Positions 25,993 to 34,675 of a DNA stretch of 64,000 bases are shown here, one piece after another. The DNA is taken from assembly GCA_964526645.1 (NCBI GenBank), contig CAZGJN010000004.1, positions 128,353 to 192,352 on the forward strand, given 5' to 3'. This DNA comes from JADJNW01 sp964526645 (GTDB lineage Bacteria > Bacteroidota > Bacteroidia > Chitinophagales > Saprospiraceae). The first letter of the stretch is position 1. Every line of letters begins with the position of its first letter. Made by a program: the position numbers and the translations under genes. The notes beneath the pieces are model-generated. The model was not told where the DNA came from and did no database searches. It worked only from the letters and a program-made list of their open reading frames with translations.

Positions 25993-27105
25993 TCAACGAA
26001 AAGAAGCTTCCGATTCGAGATTTTTTAATACAACATTGTCGGCGCGGTGTTTTTTACCTTCGCGGTAAAATTCAAGGCTGATGCGGTCGCCAGGGCGGAA
26101 AAGCGCTACCTGTTCTTGCAATTCGGACATAGAGTTGACCTTTGCACCGTTGATGTTAATGATCACATCGCCAAAACGAAGTCCAGCATCGTAAGCACTG
26201 CTGCCTCGGGTCACGCTGGTAATATAAACCCCTTCTACACTGGGTAACTTGGCTTCTGCGGCAATTTTATCGTTGATTTCTGCAATCCGAACCCCAAGTA
26301 CCGCCCGTTTTACCTTGCCGTAATCGCGAATATCGGAGATCACTTTTTTCACCAAATTGGATGGAATAGCAAAGGAATAACCTTCATAGCCGCCGCTTTC
26401 GCTGATGATGGCAGTATTGATACCTACGAGTTCGCCACGGGTATTTACCAGTGCGCCACCGCTGTTGCCGGGATTGACAACTGCATCGGTTTGAATAAAA
26501 GATTCAACAGCATAAGTATCTTGCAAGATATTGATATTTCTGGCTTTAGCACTGATAATGCCAGCCGTGACAGTGGAATTCAAGTCGAAGGGATTTCCCA
26601 CCGCCAAAACCCACTCTCCCACCTGGGAAAGGTCGGAGTTTCCAAAGGCGATAGCCCTAAAGCCCGTACCTGTCACCTTCAGCAGCGCAATGTCCGTATT
26701 TCGATCTACCCCCGTCAGTGAGGCTGCGAGGCTGCGTTTATTGGCAAATGTTATTTCATACCGTACGCCTTCTTCGATTACATGAAAATTAGTGACAATA
26801 TGACCATCGTTTGATACAATTACCCCTGAACCCGAAGAGACTTTGTTGCCCGTACTTCCAAAAGCAGTGATGTTCACGACGCTATTGGTGATTTCTTTGG
26901 AAACCGCTGTGAAATCGGGCAGAACGTTGTTGATTAGCTCCCGTGGCTTGGTATTCAACAAAACAGGTGCTTCTGTTTTTACCAATTTGGTGGAAATACC
27001 CGCGCCTCGTTCCGGCGATTGAGAAACAAAAAAGTAAAAGCAAAGCAAAAAAGTACATAAAGAGCTGACGACAGCAACGATCAAACTGGGCAGCAGATTT
27101 TTCAT
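25993..27105 (-). CDS. HtrA/Deg-family serine protease with one PDZ domain
   Basis: The product has 370 residues. An N-terminal hydrophobic anchor or signal (about 5-28) is followed by a trypsin-like S1C protease domain with the full triad: His108 in HIVTNFHVI, Asp138 in DRNTDIALLKV and Ser215 in NPGNSGGALV. One PDZ domain (about 270-360) contains VTRGSSAYDAGLRFGDVIININGAKV. One PDZ and a membrane anchor resemble DegS/HhoB-type proteins more than the two-PDZ DegP. A role in periplasmic protein quality control is expected from the family. It lies downstream of the glucosaminidase gene, from which a terminator separates it. Confidence 0.93.
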   Translation of the reverse strand: MKNLLPSLIVAVVSSLCTFLLCFYFFVSQSPERGAGISTKLVKTEAPVLLNTKPRELINNVLPDFTAVSKEITNSVVNITAFGSTGNKVSSGSGVIVSNDGHIVTNFHVIEEGVRYEITFANKRSLAASLTGVDRNTDIALLKVTGTGFRAIAFGNSDLSQVGEWVLAVGNPFDLNSTVTAGIISAKARNINILQDTYAVESFIQTDAVVNPGNSGGALVNTRGELVGINTAIISESGGYEGYSFAIPSNLVKKVISDIRDYGKVKRAVLGVRIAEINDKIAAEAKLPSVEGVYITSVTRGSSAYDAGLRFGDVIININGAKVNSMSELQEQVALFRPGDRISLEFYREGKKHRADNVVLKNLESEASFR

Positions 27106-27216
27106 AGTACAAGGAGTTTTCAGCAGAGCAATTTAAGTGATTTGGTGAATAATCAAAGCAATAGGGTATAGCAATTTTTTTAATGACAAGGTTCTGTCGG
27201 CGTAGTTGCACAAATT

Positions 27217-27245
27217 AAAATGCCGCCCGATTGAACAAGGCGGCA
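27217..27245 (-). terminator. Terminator of the glucosaminidase gene
   Basis: Perfect arms TGCCGCC (27221-27227) and GGCGGCA (27239-27245) lie around an 11-nt loop. On the minus strand it is followed by TTTTAATTT. It separates the glucosaminidase transcript from the HtrA-like gene. Confidence 0.8.
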
Positions 27246-27326
27246 CCGAAAACTTACATGAGAAAACCACTCAGAGAGAAAGGTGAGAGAAATTAATTTT
27301 TTTGTAAGTGTTTCATAATTAAATGA

Positions 27327-28148
27327 TTATTGTTCGTCTAATAAATATAACTGATACTTTTCGATTGCTTCGATCAGTTTATCATCGTAGCGTTTGTCGC
27401 GGTTATACCCAGCCTGTTTGAGTCCTTTCGCCCATTTTTTATAGCTGTTGCCAGCGTCAAACAAAGTAGCGTATTGATCTTTGAGCAAGAGGCTGTGGGC
27501 GCGCCAGCTCTCCCAGGCACTGGCAAAATATTGTTCGGACAGCGGCGCACCAAAGTGATTATTGCGGTCTTTCGCCGATTCCTGTTGATTGGCTTCACTT
27601 TCGAGGATGCCCTGTGCCATTTTGATACTCGCGGGAATGCCAAATTTTGACATTTCTGCTTGTGCCACTTTAGAAAATCGCTTGATATAAGCCCTTACCG
27701 CTTGCTCGTTGAGTTCATCAATAGATGCAACAGCAGGGGCATTGTTTTTTAATCCCATAGTATTAGCAAGACTCATTTCTTCTACGTTGGTCCGCACCGC
27801 TTTGGCTTCTTTCGCTGGTGTAATTTTTCCAGACGAGAGGGGTGCTCTCATGTTGATAGAAAACTGAATATCCTTTTTGGTAAGGATAAAAATGACGAGC
27901 CCCACCAGCGCCAGTTTCCACCAGGTGAACCTTTTCAGATTGCCGCTGCTGTGGGCAGTACTATACCACCGAAATTTGAGCGATACCAACATCTTTTGGA
28001 TACCTGCCCAGATTTTGCGGAGCAACCAGGCAAGGGTGACATCATAAATCGTGGCATAAATATGCCCTTTCGGCATTCTATTGCCCGCAGCCGAAGGGTG
28101 GGTGCTCCCGCCACTGTATTGAAAACGATTCGTTTGGTGCTGCTTCAT
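27327..28148 (-). CDS. Membrane-anchored glucosaminidase (GH73-like), shortened catalytic core
   Basis: The product has 273 residues: a basic cytoplasmic N-terminus, one membrane helix (about 77-93, WWKLALVGLVIFILT), a linker, and a peptidoglycan N-acetylglucosaminidase domain (about 145-270). Family motifs are FGIPASIKMAQGILESEA with the probable catalytic Glu182, NNHFG, SWRAHSLLLKD and WAKGLKQAGYNRDKRYDDKLIEAIEKY. Compared with FlgJ/GH73 enzymes the segment between NNHFG and the SWRAHS helix is very short: the usual loop holding the conserved tyrosine and charged residues is replaced by about 13 residues (APLSEQYFASAWE). The fold is likely kept, but activity is uncertain. It is divergent from the S24 regulator. 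Confidence 0.82.
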   Translation of the reverse strand: MKQHQTNRFQYSGGSTHPSAAGNRMPKGHIYATIYDVTLAWLLRKIWAGIQKMLVSLKFRWYSTAHSSGNLKRFTWWKLALVGLVIFILTKKDIQFSINMRAPLSSGKITPAKEAKAVRTNVEEMSLANTMGLKNNAPAVASIDELNEQAVRAYIKRFSKVAQAEMSKFGIPASIKMAQGILESEANQQESAKDRNNHFGAPLSEQYFASAWESWRAHSLLLKDQYATLFDAGNSYKKWAKGLKQAGYNRDKRYDDKLIEAIEKYQLYLLDEQ

Positions 28149-28227
28149 TGCTTTGAATTTAGGAAAAGATATTGTACTTTTATGGTTCTATTTGCAAACC
28201 TTTGATTTTAAAAAGCTGTTTGCAAAA

Positions 28228-28258
28228 CAAATTTAAAACAAAAAATTTCAAAAACAAA
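28228..28258 (-). promoter_or_regulatory. Promoter of the glucosaminidase gene
   Basis: Minus strand: TTTG at 28258-28255, a 19-nt spacer, then TAAATTTG at 28235-28228 (exact TAnnTTTG). The start codon is about 80 bases downstream. The elements lie inside the leader of the divergent S24 regulator gene, so that protein could affect both. Confidence 0.6.
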
Positions 28259-28285
28259 ATTATTTCAAAACATTTTAGTTTAAAA

Positions 28286-29005
28286 ATGAGTAATTTTTTT
28301 GAAAATATTGTCAATCAACGCTTTAGGAAAGTTTATGAGGAATTGGAGAAATACAATTTAATCAAAGGGAAATCAGACCTTGCCAAGCAGTTGGATACTT
28401 ATAACCATGTGATTAATAGTATTTTGAAGGGGCAACGCAACATTACGGTGGACCAGTTGTATAAATTGTTTGAAATCTATGGGGTAGATGCCAATTACGT
28501 TTTTGGCAATAGCGAAGAAATGTTTTTGGACAAAGACCTGGCGTTGGGCGAAGTGCCTACACGCTCTATGAAAGAGCGCCAAAAGGGCGGGCGCGAAAAC
28601 ATCACCCTGGTGCCCGTGCGGGCGCTGGCAGGCTACGCGCTGGAGCATCAGGACAAGAATTTTCTCGCTGCCTTGCAAAAATTTTCCATACCAAATATGG
28701 ATGGTAATTTGCTCGCCTTTGAAATCAGCGGCGATAGCATGCTGCCCACCATTACCAACGGCGATGTGGTCATCTGTGAGGAACTCGAACGGGGAGAACC
28801 TCTGCGGGACAATCAGGTATATGTGATTGTGACGGACGTAGTGGTAGCCAAAAGAATCCAACAAATAAAAGAAGACAGCTCGGTGGCTCGCCTCCGACTT
28901 ATTTCGGATAATGGGGCAGTGTACAAACCCTATGAAGTGGAACTGGAGGATATTCGTCAGATATTGAAAGTGAAATGCCGATTGACTTCCCACGCCATCA
29001 ATTAA
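28286..29005 (+). CDS. XRE/S24-family transcriptional regulator (LexA/CI-like)
   Basis: The product has 239 residues from the ATG at 28286; the frame runs open upstream but the extra residues are low-complexity and match no domain. The N-terminal helix-turn-helix (about 10-75, including SDLAKQLDTYNHVINSILKGQRN) is followed by a LexA/CI-type S24 self-cleavage domain: Ala115-Gly116 in RALAGYA is the likely cleavage bond, Ser151 in GDSMLPT the nucleophile and Lys189 in VVAKRI the base, so the dyad is intact. This layout fits stress- or phage-type repressors. No prophage genes are adjacent. It may be autoregulated and could also control the divergent glucosaminidase. A hairpin follows the stop. 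Confidence 0.88.
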   Translation: MSNFFENIVNQRFRKVYEELEKYNLIKGKSDLAKQLDTYNHVINSILKGQRNITVDQLYKLFEIYGVDANYVFGNSEEMFLDKDLALGEVPTRSMKERQKGGRENITLVPVRALAGYALEHQDKNFLAALQKFSIPNMDGNLLAFEISGDSMLPTITNGDVVICEELERGEPLRDNQVYVIVTDVVVAKRIQQIKEDSSVARLRLISDNGAVYKPYEVELEDIRQILKVKCRLTSHAIN

Positions 29006-29008
29006 AAA

Positions 29009-29039
29009 AAATGCTGAACAGAAGGGTTGTCCAGCATTT
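29009..29039 (+). terminator. Hairpin after the S24 regulator gene
   Basis: Arms AAATGCTG (29009-29016) and CAGCATTT (29032-29039) pair perfectly, with a further ACA/TGT pairing inside. No real T run follows beyond the arm itself, so termination strength is uncertain. Confidence 0.6.
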
Positions 29040-29610
29040 ATGGTATAGTGAGCTGTGATAGTGTGAGGTTGAAAATATGTAAGTGCTCTATCAATCAAGG
29101 GCGCCGTTCTATAAATCGTTAAAATTTGCAAAGTCATAGCAATAAACCAAGAGCATTTGTTGTAGAAGCCCTAAGCTCAAAAGGGTTTTGTTGTAAAAGC
29201 TCACGCCGAGCCGCCTATTAAGGACTGAGGACGACGGGAGTTTACTTTAAGGTAAGTAGGAATGCCTCACAAAGAGAATACTATTTTTCCAATCAAATGT
29301 GTGGGGGATGGTATCAGAAAGCAAAAGTATTTGTTCGCACGCACAAAAACAAGCTAATATTTTTTTCGCCTCAGTACCTCAAAACGTTAACCTTCCTTAG
29401 CCCGTTCTTCAAGTATTACTTTTTTGTCGAATACTGTTTTTCAGTGTAGAAGCTTGCAAAAGTAACTATTATTGGCATCAACTTGTTTAATGTAAGATAA
29501 TTGTAAACTTAACTTTTAGGGCTTTGTTTAACTTGTTCTTATCAAATTAAATCATTTTCTTGCAAATATTGCACTTGTGTGAGCCAATTGTGATACTTAA
29601 ACAACCCTAA
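29040..29610. other. 571-bp intergenic region without a recognised gene
   Basis: It is AT-rich with stop codons in all frames. An imperfect direct repeat of about 13 bases (TTGTTGTAgAAGC near 29158 and TTGTTGTAaAAGC near 29188) lies next to a locally GC-richer patch (29200-29240). No exact TAnnTTTG box on the plus strand was found for the following gene. Nothing else was recognised. Confidence 0.5.
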
Positions 29611-31086
29611 ATGAACAAACCAAAAGATGACCTTCATCGGTTGATCCAACTAATGACGCAGGCGGAGAAGCGCTATTTTAAAATGCACTTTGCTCTGAAA
29701 CAAAACGTATTGACGGATTTATACGAGATTATCAACAAAATGCAAGTGTATGACGAAGAATTCGTCAAAAAACACCTAAGTGAAAATGCCGCGAAAAACC
29801 TGAAAGTGCACAAAGTTCAATTGATGGATTTACTGCTGCGCAGCCTTGCTTCTTACCATCAAAAAAGAACGCCCGCGAGCCGCATTCGCCAGGGCTTGGA
29901 AGAAGTAGATTTATTGATTACCAAACAGTTGCACGATGCCGCATTTGATCGCCTCCAGAAAATCAAACAGTTTTGCCTCGAATATGAAGAATTTACATAC
30001 CTGCTCGAAATTGCCTACAAAGAGTACCAGATGCAATATATCTGGATTGACAAAATAGGAATCAGTAACTTTCATGCCTTTTCACAAATTGGGGAATATC
30101 TTGACAAACTCGTGCACCAAAATGAGTTGAGTATTTTTAATATCAAAATGCTGGATATCATCAGGGAGCATGATTACGATGCCAACTCGGCGGAAATGAA
30201 ACGACTCGTTTATGAGCGAATGCAAGACCCTGTTTTACAAAACGATAAGGAAACTTTACGTGCCAAGCTCATCAAGAACATGTTTTATGCCCAAGCTTAC
30301 GATGTATTGAAAGATAAAGAATTGGAACATTTTTATCGAAAAAGTAACCTCGATTTGGTAGAACAACACAAAGCCTTCAGGGAAGTTTCTCCCTTTGGTT
30401 ATCTGGCCGTGCTGAGGAATTATGCCAATTTTTGTGAAGAGAATGAGCACTGGGATTTATTGTCAGCAACCATCCAGCGCGCAAAAGATTTTACGGCGAA
30501 ATACCCGGCCTGGAACATTCAGTTGATCAATTTTTACCAATCGGAGGTGCACATGCACTTCAATTTGCATAATTTTGAATATTTGCACCGAGTGATAGAA
30601 CCTGAAGTGGCTGTTTTGGTCGAATACTATCATCTGTCGGGGCAAAGGATTGTTCAGATTATCAATTTGCATTTTGCTTTGTTAAATATCATTCTGGGTC
30701 AACCTGCGGTGGCTCAAAAATACCTATGGCAGCTGCACGAAGCCGCAGATGACATAAAAGCGTACTTTGAGGAGATTTATAAAATCGTAGAAATTGTCAA
30801 TCATTTTGAGTCGGGCGACTATTTTTTGGTGAGCAACATGGTCAACGCTATTCGCAGAAAAAAAGGCAATCAGGCTTCCCATTTTTATGATGCCTGTTTG
30901 CAATGGTTCAAAAAGCTGAGTGCTCGCCCTGCTGACCAATCCAGACTTGCTCAGGAGTTACTTGCTCAGCTTCCAAAATTCGAAAAAGAAAAAGTACTCA
31001 ACCTGTTTAATTACTTTCAACTCCAGGGCTGGTTGCAAGCCAAAGCTTCCGGAATACCATTCGTACAAAAAAAAATGAAAGCCTGA
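29611..31086 (+). CDS. Helical-repeat (TPR-like) protein of unknown function
   Basis: The product has 491 residues. It has no signal peptide or membrane segment, so it is probably cytosolic. The whole sequence is predicted helical from its Leu/Glu/Lys/Tyr pattern, with paired helices resembling TPR or armadillo-type repeats (FDRLQKIKQFCLEYEEFTYLLEIAYKEYQ, YLAVLRNYANFCEENEHWDLL). I recognise the style from hypothetical proteins that recur in Saprospiria genomes but know no function. The start follows a long AT-rich region, and the ATG is the first in frame with the conserved-looking NKPKDDLHRLIQLMTQAEKR. A good terminator overlaps the stop. Confidence 0.8.
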   Translation: MNKPKDDLHRLIQLMTQAEKRYFKMHFALKQNVLTDLYEIINKMQVYDEEFVKKHLSENAAKNLKVHKVQLMDLLLRSLASYHQKRTPASRIRQGLEEVDLLITKQLHDAAFDRLQKIKQFCLEYEEFTYLLEIAYKEYQMQYIWIDKIGISNFHAFSQIGEYLDKLVHQNELSIFNIKMLDIIREHDYDANSAEMKRLVYERMQDPVLQNDKETLRAKLIKNMFYAQAYDVLKDKELEHFYRKSNLDLVEQHKAFREVSPFGYLAVLRNYANFCEENEHWDLLSATIQRAKDFTAKYPAWNIQLINFYQSEVHMHFNLHNFEYLHRVIEPEVAVLVEYYHLSGQRIVQIINLHFALLNIILGQPAVAQKYLWQLHEAADDIKAYFEEIYKIVEIVNHFESGDYFLVSNMVNAIRRKKGNQASHFYDACLQWFKKLSARPADQSRLAQELLAQLPKFEKEKVLNLFNYFQLQGWLQAKASGIPFVQKKMKA

Positions 31087-31119
31087 ACAGGCTGATGCAC
31101 CCCTTTCAGGCTCGTTTTT
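31080..31119 (+). terminator. Rho-independent terminator of the helical-repeat gene
   Basis: AGCCTGAA (31080-31087) pairs with TTCAGGCT (31105-31112), followed by CG and five T. The 5' arm overlaps the stop codon. Confidence 0.8.
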
Positions 31120-31159
31120 GTGTTTATTTGTTTGGGAACTCCAAAAAAAATGAGTTAGC

Positions 31160-31206
31160 GACTCCAATGTACAAGGGTTCAAAAAACTAAGGGAGTCATT
31201 TTTTTT
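31160..31206 (+). terminator. Second, weaker hairpin with T tract
   Basis: GACTCC (31160-31165) pairs with GGAGTC (31192-31197) around a 26-nt loop, followed by eight T. It is probably a back-up terminator before the DUF255 gene. Confidence 0.5.
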
Positions 31207-31379
31207 GATTAGTTAATGGTGTAACATCCCAAAATAATTCTTGGCGATGCAAACTTCATTCGTTTTAATACCTATGAGCAGCTCAAATTAAAATGAATAC
31301 TTTCCAATACTTAACCCTTGCAACAACTAATGCAGCATTCCTTTGGTTAAGAATAGTAGCACTTACAAAGCATTCGATT

Positions 31380-33440
31380 ATGAACCACCTTCAACACGAG
31401 ACAAGCCCTTACTTATTGCAGCACGCCCATAATCCGGTAGATTGGTACGCCTGGAAGCCCGAGGCTTTTGAGCGCGCCCGGTTGGAGGATAAGCCAATAT
31501 TGGTAAGCATTGGGTATTCTACCTGCCATTGGTGTCATGTGATGGAGCGAGAATCATTTGAAAATGAGACAATTGCATCTTTTATGAACAAACATTTTAT
31601 CAATATAAAAGTGGATAGAGAGGAGCGCCCCGATGTGGATTCTATTTACATGGAGGCATGCCAGGTGATTTCTGGGGCAGGAGGCTGGCCCCTCAACTGC
31701 TTCCTCACACCGGATCGCCGTCCTTTTTTTGCGGGGACGTATTACCCTCCTCAACCCGCCTATAATCGGCCTTCCTGGATCCAGCTTTTGCAAAACATCC
31801 TGAAAAACTTCAAAGAACGGCGGGATATAGTGGAAGAACAAGCCAGCCGACTCACCGAGATCATCCGGAGTTCGGATACTGTTTTTTTGCGGGATGAAGT
31901 GACAAACTTGCCAGATCACCTTTTATTTACGCCTGTTTTATTGCAGAATATCTATTTTCAGTTGCAAAAAAGGTTTGACAAAAAAGAAGGCGGATTTGGC
32001 GGAGCGCCCAAGTTCCCAGGCAGCATGTCGCATGAATTTTTATTGCATTACTACCAATTTACCGGTGAAAAGGAGGCTTTAGAGCATGTTTTATTTTCCT
32101 TGGATAAAATGATTCATGGGGGCATCTACGATCAACTTGGCGGCGGTTTTGCACGGTACTCAACGGATGCAGCTTGGTTAGCGCCTCATTTCGAAAAAAT
32201 GTTGTACGATAATGCGCTGCTCATAGGCTTGCTGAGTGATGCGTACTTGCTTACCAACAAAGACCTATACAAAGAAACCATTGAAGAAACCTTAGCTTTT
32301 GTGGAAAGAGAAATGACGGAGGCGGAGGGTGGTTTTTATGCGGCGCTCGATGCCGATAGCGAAGGCGTGGAAGGTAAATATTATGTCTGGGACAAATCGG
32401 AAGTGATCGCCGCCCTGGGCGCGGAAGCTGACCTATTTTGTGCCTACTACGATGTAAGCGAAGCCGGCAACTGGGAAGAAAAAAATATCTTGCGCCGCTT
32501 GCAATCCTTTGAGGCATTTGCTGCGGATAAAGGTTTAAAAGTTAATGATTTAAAAGAAAAACTTAGGAAGCATCGTGCAAAGTTATTCGCCGAAAGGCAA
32601 AAACGCATCCGTCCGGGTTTGGATGACAAAATTCTGCTGGACTGGAATGCCCTCATGTGTGTCGCTTATGCAAAAGCCTACAATGCCCTGGGGAACGAAG
32701 CCTACCGCGATGCAGCTGTGAAAAACCTTTCCTTTTTGCTGGAAAAATTCCAACAAGCTGATAATCAATCTTTTTTTCATACCTATAGAAGTGGTAAAGC
32801 TCAGTACGACGCTTTTCTGGACGATTATGCCAACCTCATCGCGGCACTCATAGAAGTGTACCAGATTACGTTCGATTTGTCGTGGCTTGACAAAGCGCAC
32901 ACTTTGACCGATTTTGTTATCGCCCATTTTTTTGATAAAGCGAGTAAATTGTTTTATTTTACTTCAATAAAGCAAGAAGATGTTTTGCTGCGCAGAAAAG
33001 AAGTGTACGACAATGCTACGCCTTCCGGCAATTCAACTATGATACACAACTTATTGCGACTGCGTATTTTATTGGATCGAAGCGATTATCAAACGATTGC
33101 AGTGGACATGCTCCTCGCCATGCGCGATGCAGTAGAACGGTATGCGCCTTCCTTTGCACGCTGGGCAGTGGGGCTTACCTATTTGGTGTATCCAATGCAA
33201 GAAATAGCAGTTGTGGGATCAGAAGCTTACAAGATGGCAAAGGCACTTCAGCAATTATATTTACCCAATAAAGTACTAATGGCAGCATTAGAAAGTGATG
33301 ATCGCTACCCGCTGCTGGCGGGAAAAAATGCAAGTAGCGAGACAAACATTTATATTTGTAAAGACTACACCTGCCAAATGCCCGTTCAATCAGTAGCTGC
33401 AGCAGTGAACAAACTGACCGAAGCAGGCAGCGTGGCATAG
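31380..33440 (+). CDS. Thioredoxin-fold DUF255/YyaL (SPATA20-like) protein
   Basis: The product has 686 residues from the ATG at 31380, which gives the family's conserved N-terminus MNHLQHETSPYLLQHAHNPVDWYAW; the open frame begins at 31293 but the extra 29 residues are not conserved-looking. The N-terminal DUF255 thioredoxin-like domain (about 1-165) has a CHWC active-site-like motif (Cys49-Cys52) and the stretch GAGGWPLNCFLTPDRRPFFAGTYYPP. The rest is an alpha/alpha barrel like N-acylglucosamine 2-epimerase or cellulase folds (HGGIYDQLGGGFARYSTDAAWLAPHFEKML). The family occurs from bacteria to mammals and its activity is not established. It sits 43 bases before the porP-like gene and has no clear link to it. 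Confidence 0.93.
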   Translation: MNHLQHETSPYLLQHAHNPVDWYAWKPEAFERARLEDKPILVSIGYSTCHWCHVMERESFENETIASFMNKHFINIKVDREERPDVDSIYMEACQVISGAGGWPLNCFLTPDRRPFFAGTYYPPQPAYNRPSWIQLLQNILKNFKERRDIVEEQASRLTEIIRSSDTVFLRDEVTNLPDHLLFTPVLLQNIYFQLQKRFDKKEGGFGGAPKFPGSMSHEFLLHYYQFTGEKEALEHVLFSLDKMIHGGIYDQLGGGFARYSTDAAWLAPHFEKMLYDNALLIGLLSDAYLLTNKDLYKETIEETLAFVEREMTEAEGGFYAALDADSEGVEGKYYVWDKSEVIAALGAEADLFCAYYDVSEAGNWEEKNILRRLQSFEAFAADKGLKVNDLKEKLRKHRAKLFAERQKRIRPGLDDKILLDWNALMCVAYAKAYNALGNEAYRDAAVKNLSFLLEKFQQADNQSFFHTYRSGKAQYDAFLDDYANLIAALIEVYQITFDLSWLDKAHTLTDFVIAHFFDKASKLFYFTSIKQEDVLLRRKEVYDNATPSGNSTMIHNLLRLRILLDRSDYQTIAVDMLLAMRDAVERYAPSFARWAVGLTYLVYPMQEIAVVGSEAYKMAKALQQLYLPNKVLMAALESDDRYPLLAGKNASSETNIYICKDYTCQMPVQSVAAAVNKLTEAGSVA

Positions 33441-33483
33441 CAAAATGATTCAACATGCTGATTTTATCTATAAAGTGACATCC

Positions 33484-34449
33484 ATGAGGCAACTTTTTAC
33501 CTTTTTATTCTTGCTCACAATTTTTGCACAAGCCCAGGCACAGCAGCCCCCACAGTACAGCTTGTACATGCTGAATCCACTGGGGTGGAATCCCGCTTAC
33601 GCCGGGCTGGACAACTCTCTGAGCATCACAGGGGTATTCCGCAAACAATGGGTGGGCTTGGAAGGAAGCCCTACTACTCAAAACATTAGCGCCCATGCCC
33701 CTTTGTACATTTTGGGTGGAGGTTTGGGGATCAATGTAGAAAATGATGCCTTAGGCGCAGAACAGCGCACCGCCGCCGTGCTGGCTTATAGCTACCCGAA
33801 AAACCTGGGCAATGGCATTTTGTCGCTGGGCTTAGGGGGCGGTATAGTGCAGCGCCAGTTGGATGGTTCTAAAATTCGTACGCCGGAGGGCACTTATACC
33901 GAGCCAGGTAATTTTGACCACAGGGATGAACTGCTTCCACTCAACAAGGAAAGTGCCACTACCACCACCTTCCACGCCGGCGTTTATTATCAAAGTGAAA
34001 AAATAGAGGCCGGTATTGCCGTCAACCACCTCAACGAAGGGCAGGCAAAGTTTAGCACACTAAACCTAAAGCTCTCTCGTAGCTATATTTTTAACCTCGG
34101 TTTTCATTTCGACCTCAGCAATAGCTTATCTCTTCATCCTTCTGCGCTGGTGCGCTCTGATGCGGTACAAACCCAAACGGATTTTTCTGTTATTGTAAAA
34201 TATAATGACAATATCTTCGGAGGGGCGGCGTTTAGAGGTTATAACGCCAAAACCGCGGATGCAGTAGTGCTGATAGCAGGCATGAGACTAAGCGAAAAGC
34301 TTAATCTCGCTTACGCCTATGATCTCACATTGTCCGAATTAAACACCGTGAGCAATGGCTCGCATGAAATTAGCCTGAATTATAATCTTGGGAAGCCTTT
34401 TGGCAAGGGGCGTCCACCCAAAATTATCTACAATCCGAGGTCGCTTTAG
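33484..34449 (+). CDS. PorP/SprF-family type IX secretion membrane protein
   Basis: The product has 321 residues from the ATG at 33484. It has a signal peptide (1-20, FAQAQAQ) and then the PorP/SprF start QPPQYSLYMLNPLGWNPAYAGL and FRKQWVGLEGSPTTQ. The remainder is a beta-rich outer-membrane barrel of about 12-14 strands with LAYAYDLTLSELNTVSNGSHEISLNYNL near the C-terminus, where the family is best conserved. PorP/SprF proteins sit in the outer membrane with the T9SS ring or anchor surface adhesins. Its position directly before gldK matches the porP-K-L-M-N order known in Porphyromonas. A small palindromic terminator lies between it and gldK. Confidence 0.93.
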   Translation: MRQLFTFLFLLTIFAQAQAQQPPQYSLYMLNPLGWNPAYAGLDNSLSITGVFRKQWVGLEGSPTTQNISAHAPLYILGGGLGINVENDALGAEQRTAAVLAYSYPKNLGNGILSLGLGGGIVQRQLDGSKIRTPEGTYTEPGNFDHRDELLPLNKESATTTTFHAGVYYQSEKIEAGIAVNHLNEGQAKFSTLNLKLSRSYIFNLGFHFDLSNSLSLHPSALVRSDAVQTQTDFSVIVKYNDNIFGGAAFRGYNAKTADAVVLIAGMRLSEKLNLAYAYDLTLSELNTVSNGSHEISLNYNLGKPFGKGRPPKIIYNPRSL

Positions 34450-34451
34450 CG

Positions 34452-34475
34452 TAAGCAATTGCTTAAATTTTTTTT
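34452..34475 (+). terminator. Short terminator after the porP-like gene
   Basis: TAAGC/GCTTA arms (34452-34465) around AATT are followed by eight T (34468-34475). The stem is only 5 bp, so read-through into gldK is likely. Confidence 0.5.
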
Positions 34476-34586
34476 CAAAATACTAAAGCTAAGCTACCTG
34501 GCGTTCAACCAATGGAAAGTTGAGAGCGGAAAAGAGGCTCAAGTGCTGCGTAATTTTTTTGAATCTCACTTTCAGATTTCTAATTT

Positions 34587-34594
34587 TAACTTTG
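34587..34594 (+). promoter_or_regulatory. Candidate -7 element for gldK
   Basis: TAACTTTG is an exact TAnnTTTG, 82 bases before the gldK start. The nearest upstream TTG (34559-34561, in a T7G run) is 25 nt away, wider than usual, so only the -7 box is convincing. Confidence 0.4.
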
Positions 34595-34675
34595 AAAATA
34601 TTAGCAAACAATCTATATTTACGACCGCTTTTGAAAGCCAATACTTTAATTCTGAAGGAAAACTAAGGTGTCAAT

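Noticed and set aside
28373..29137. 254-residue minus-strand frame across the S24 regulator
   Set aside because: Antisense to the intact LexA-like regulator; composition is a mirror of it and it runs through the terminator hairpin.
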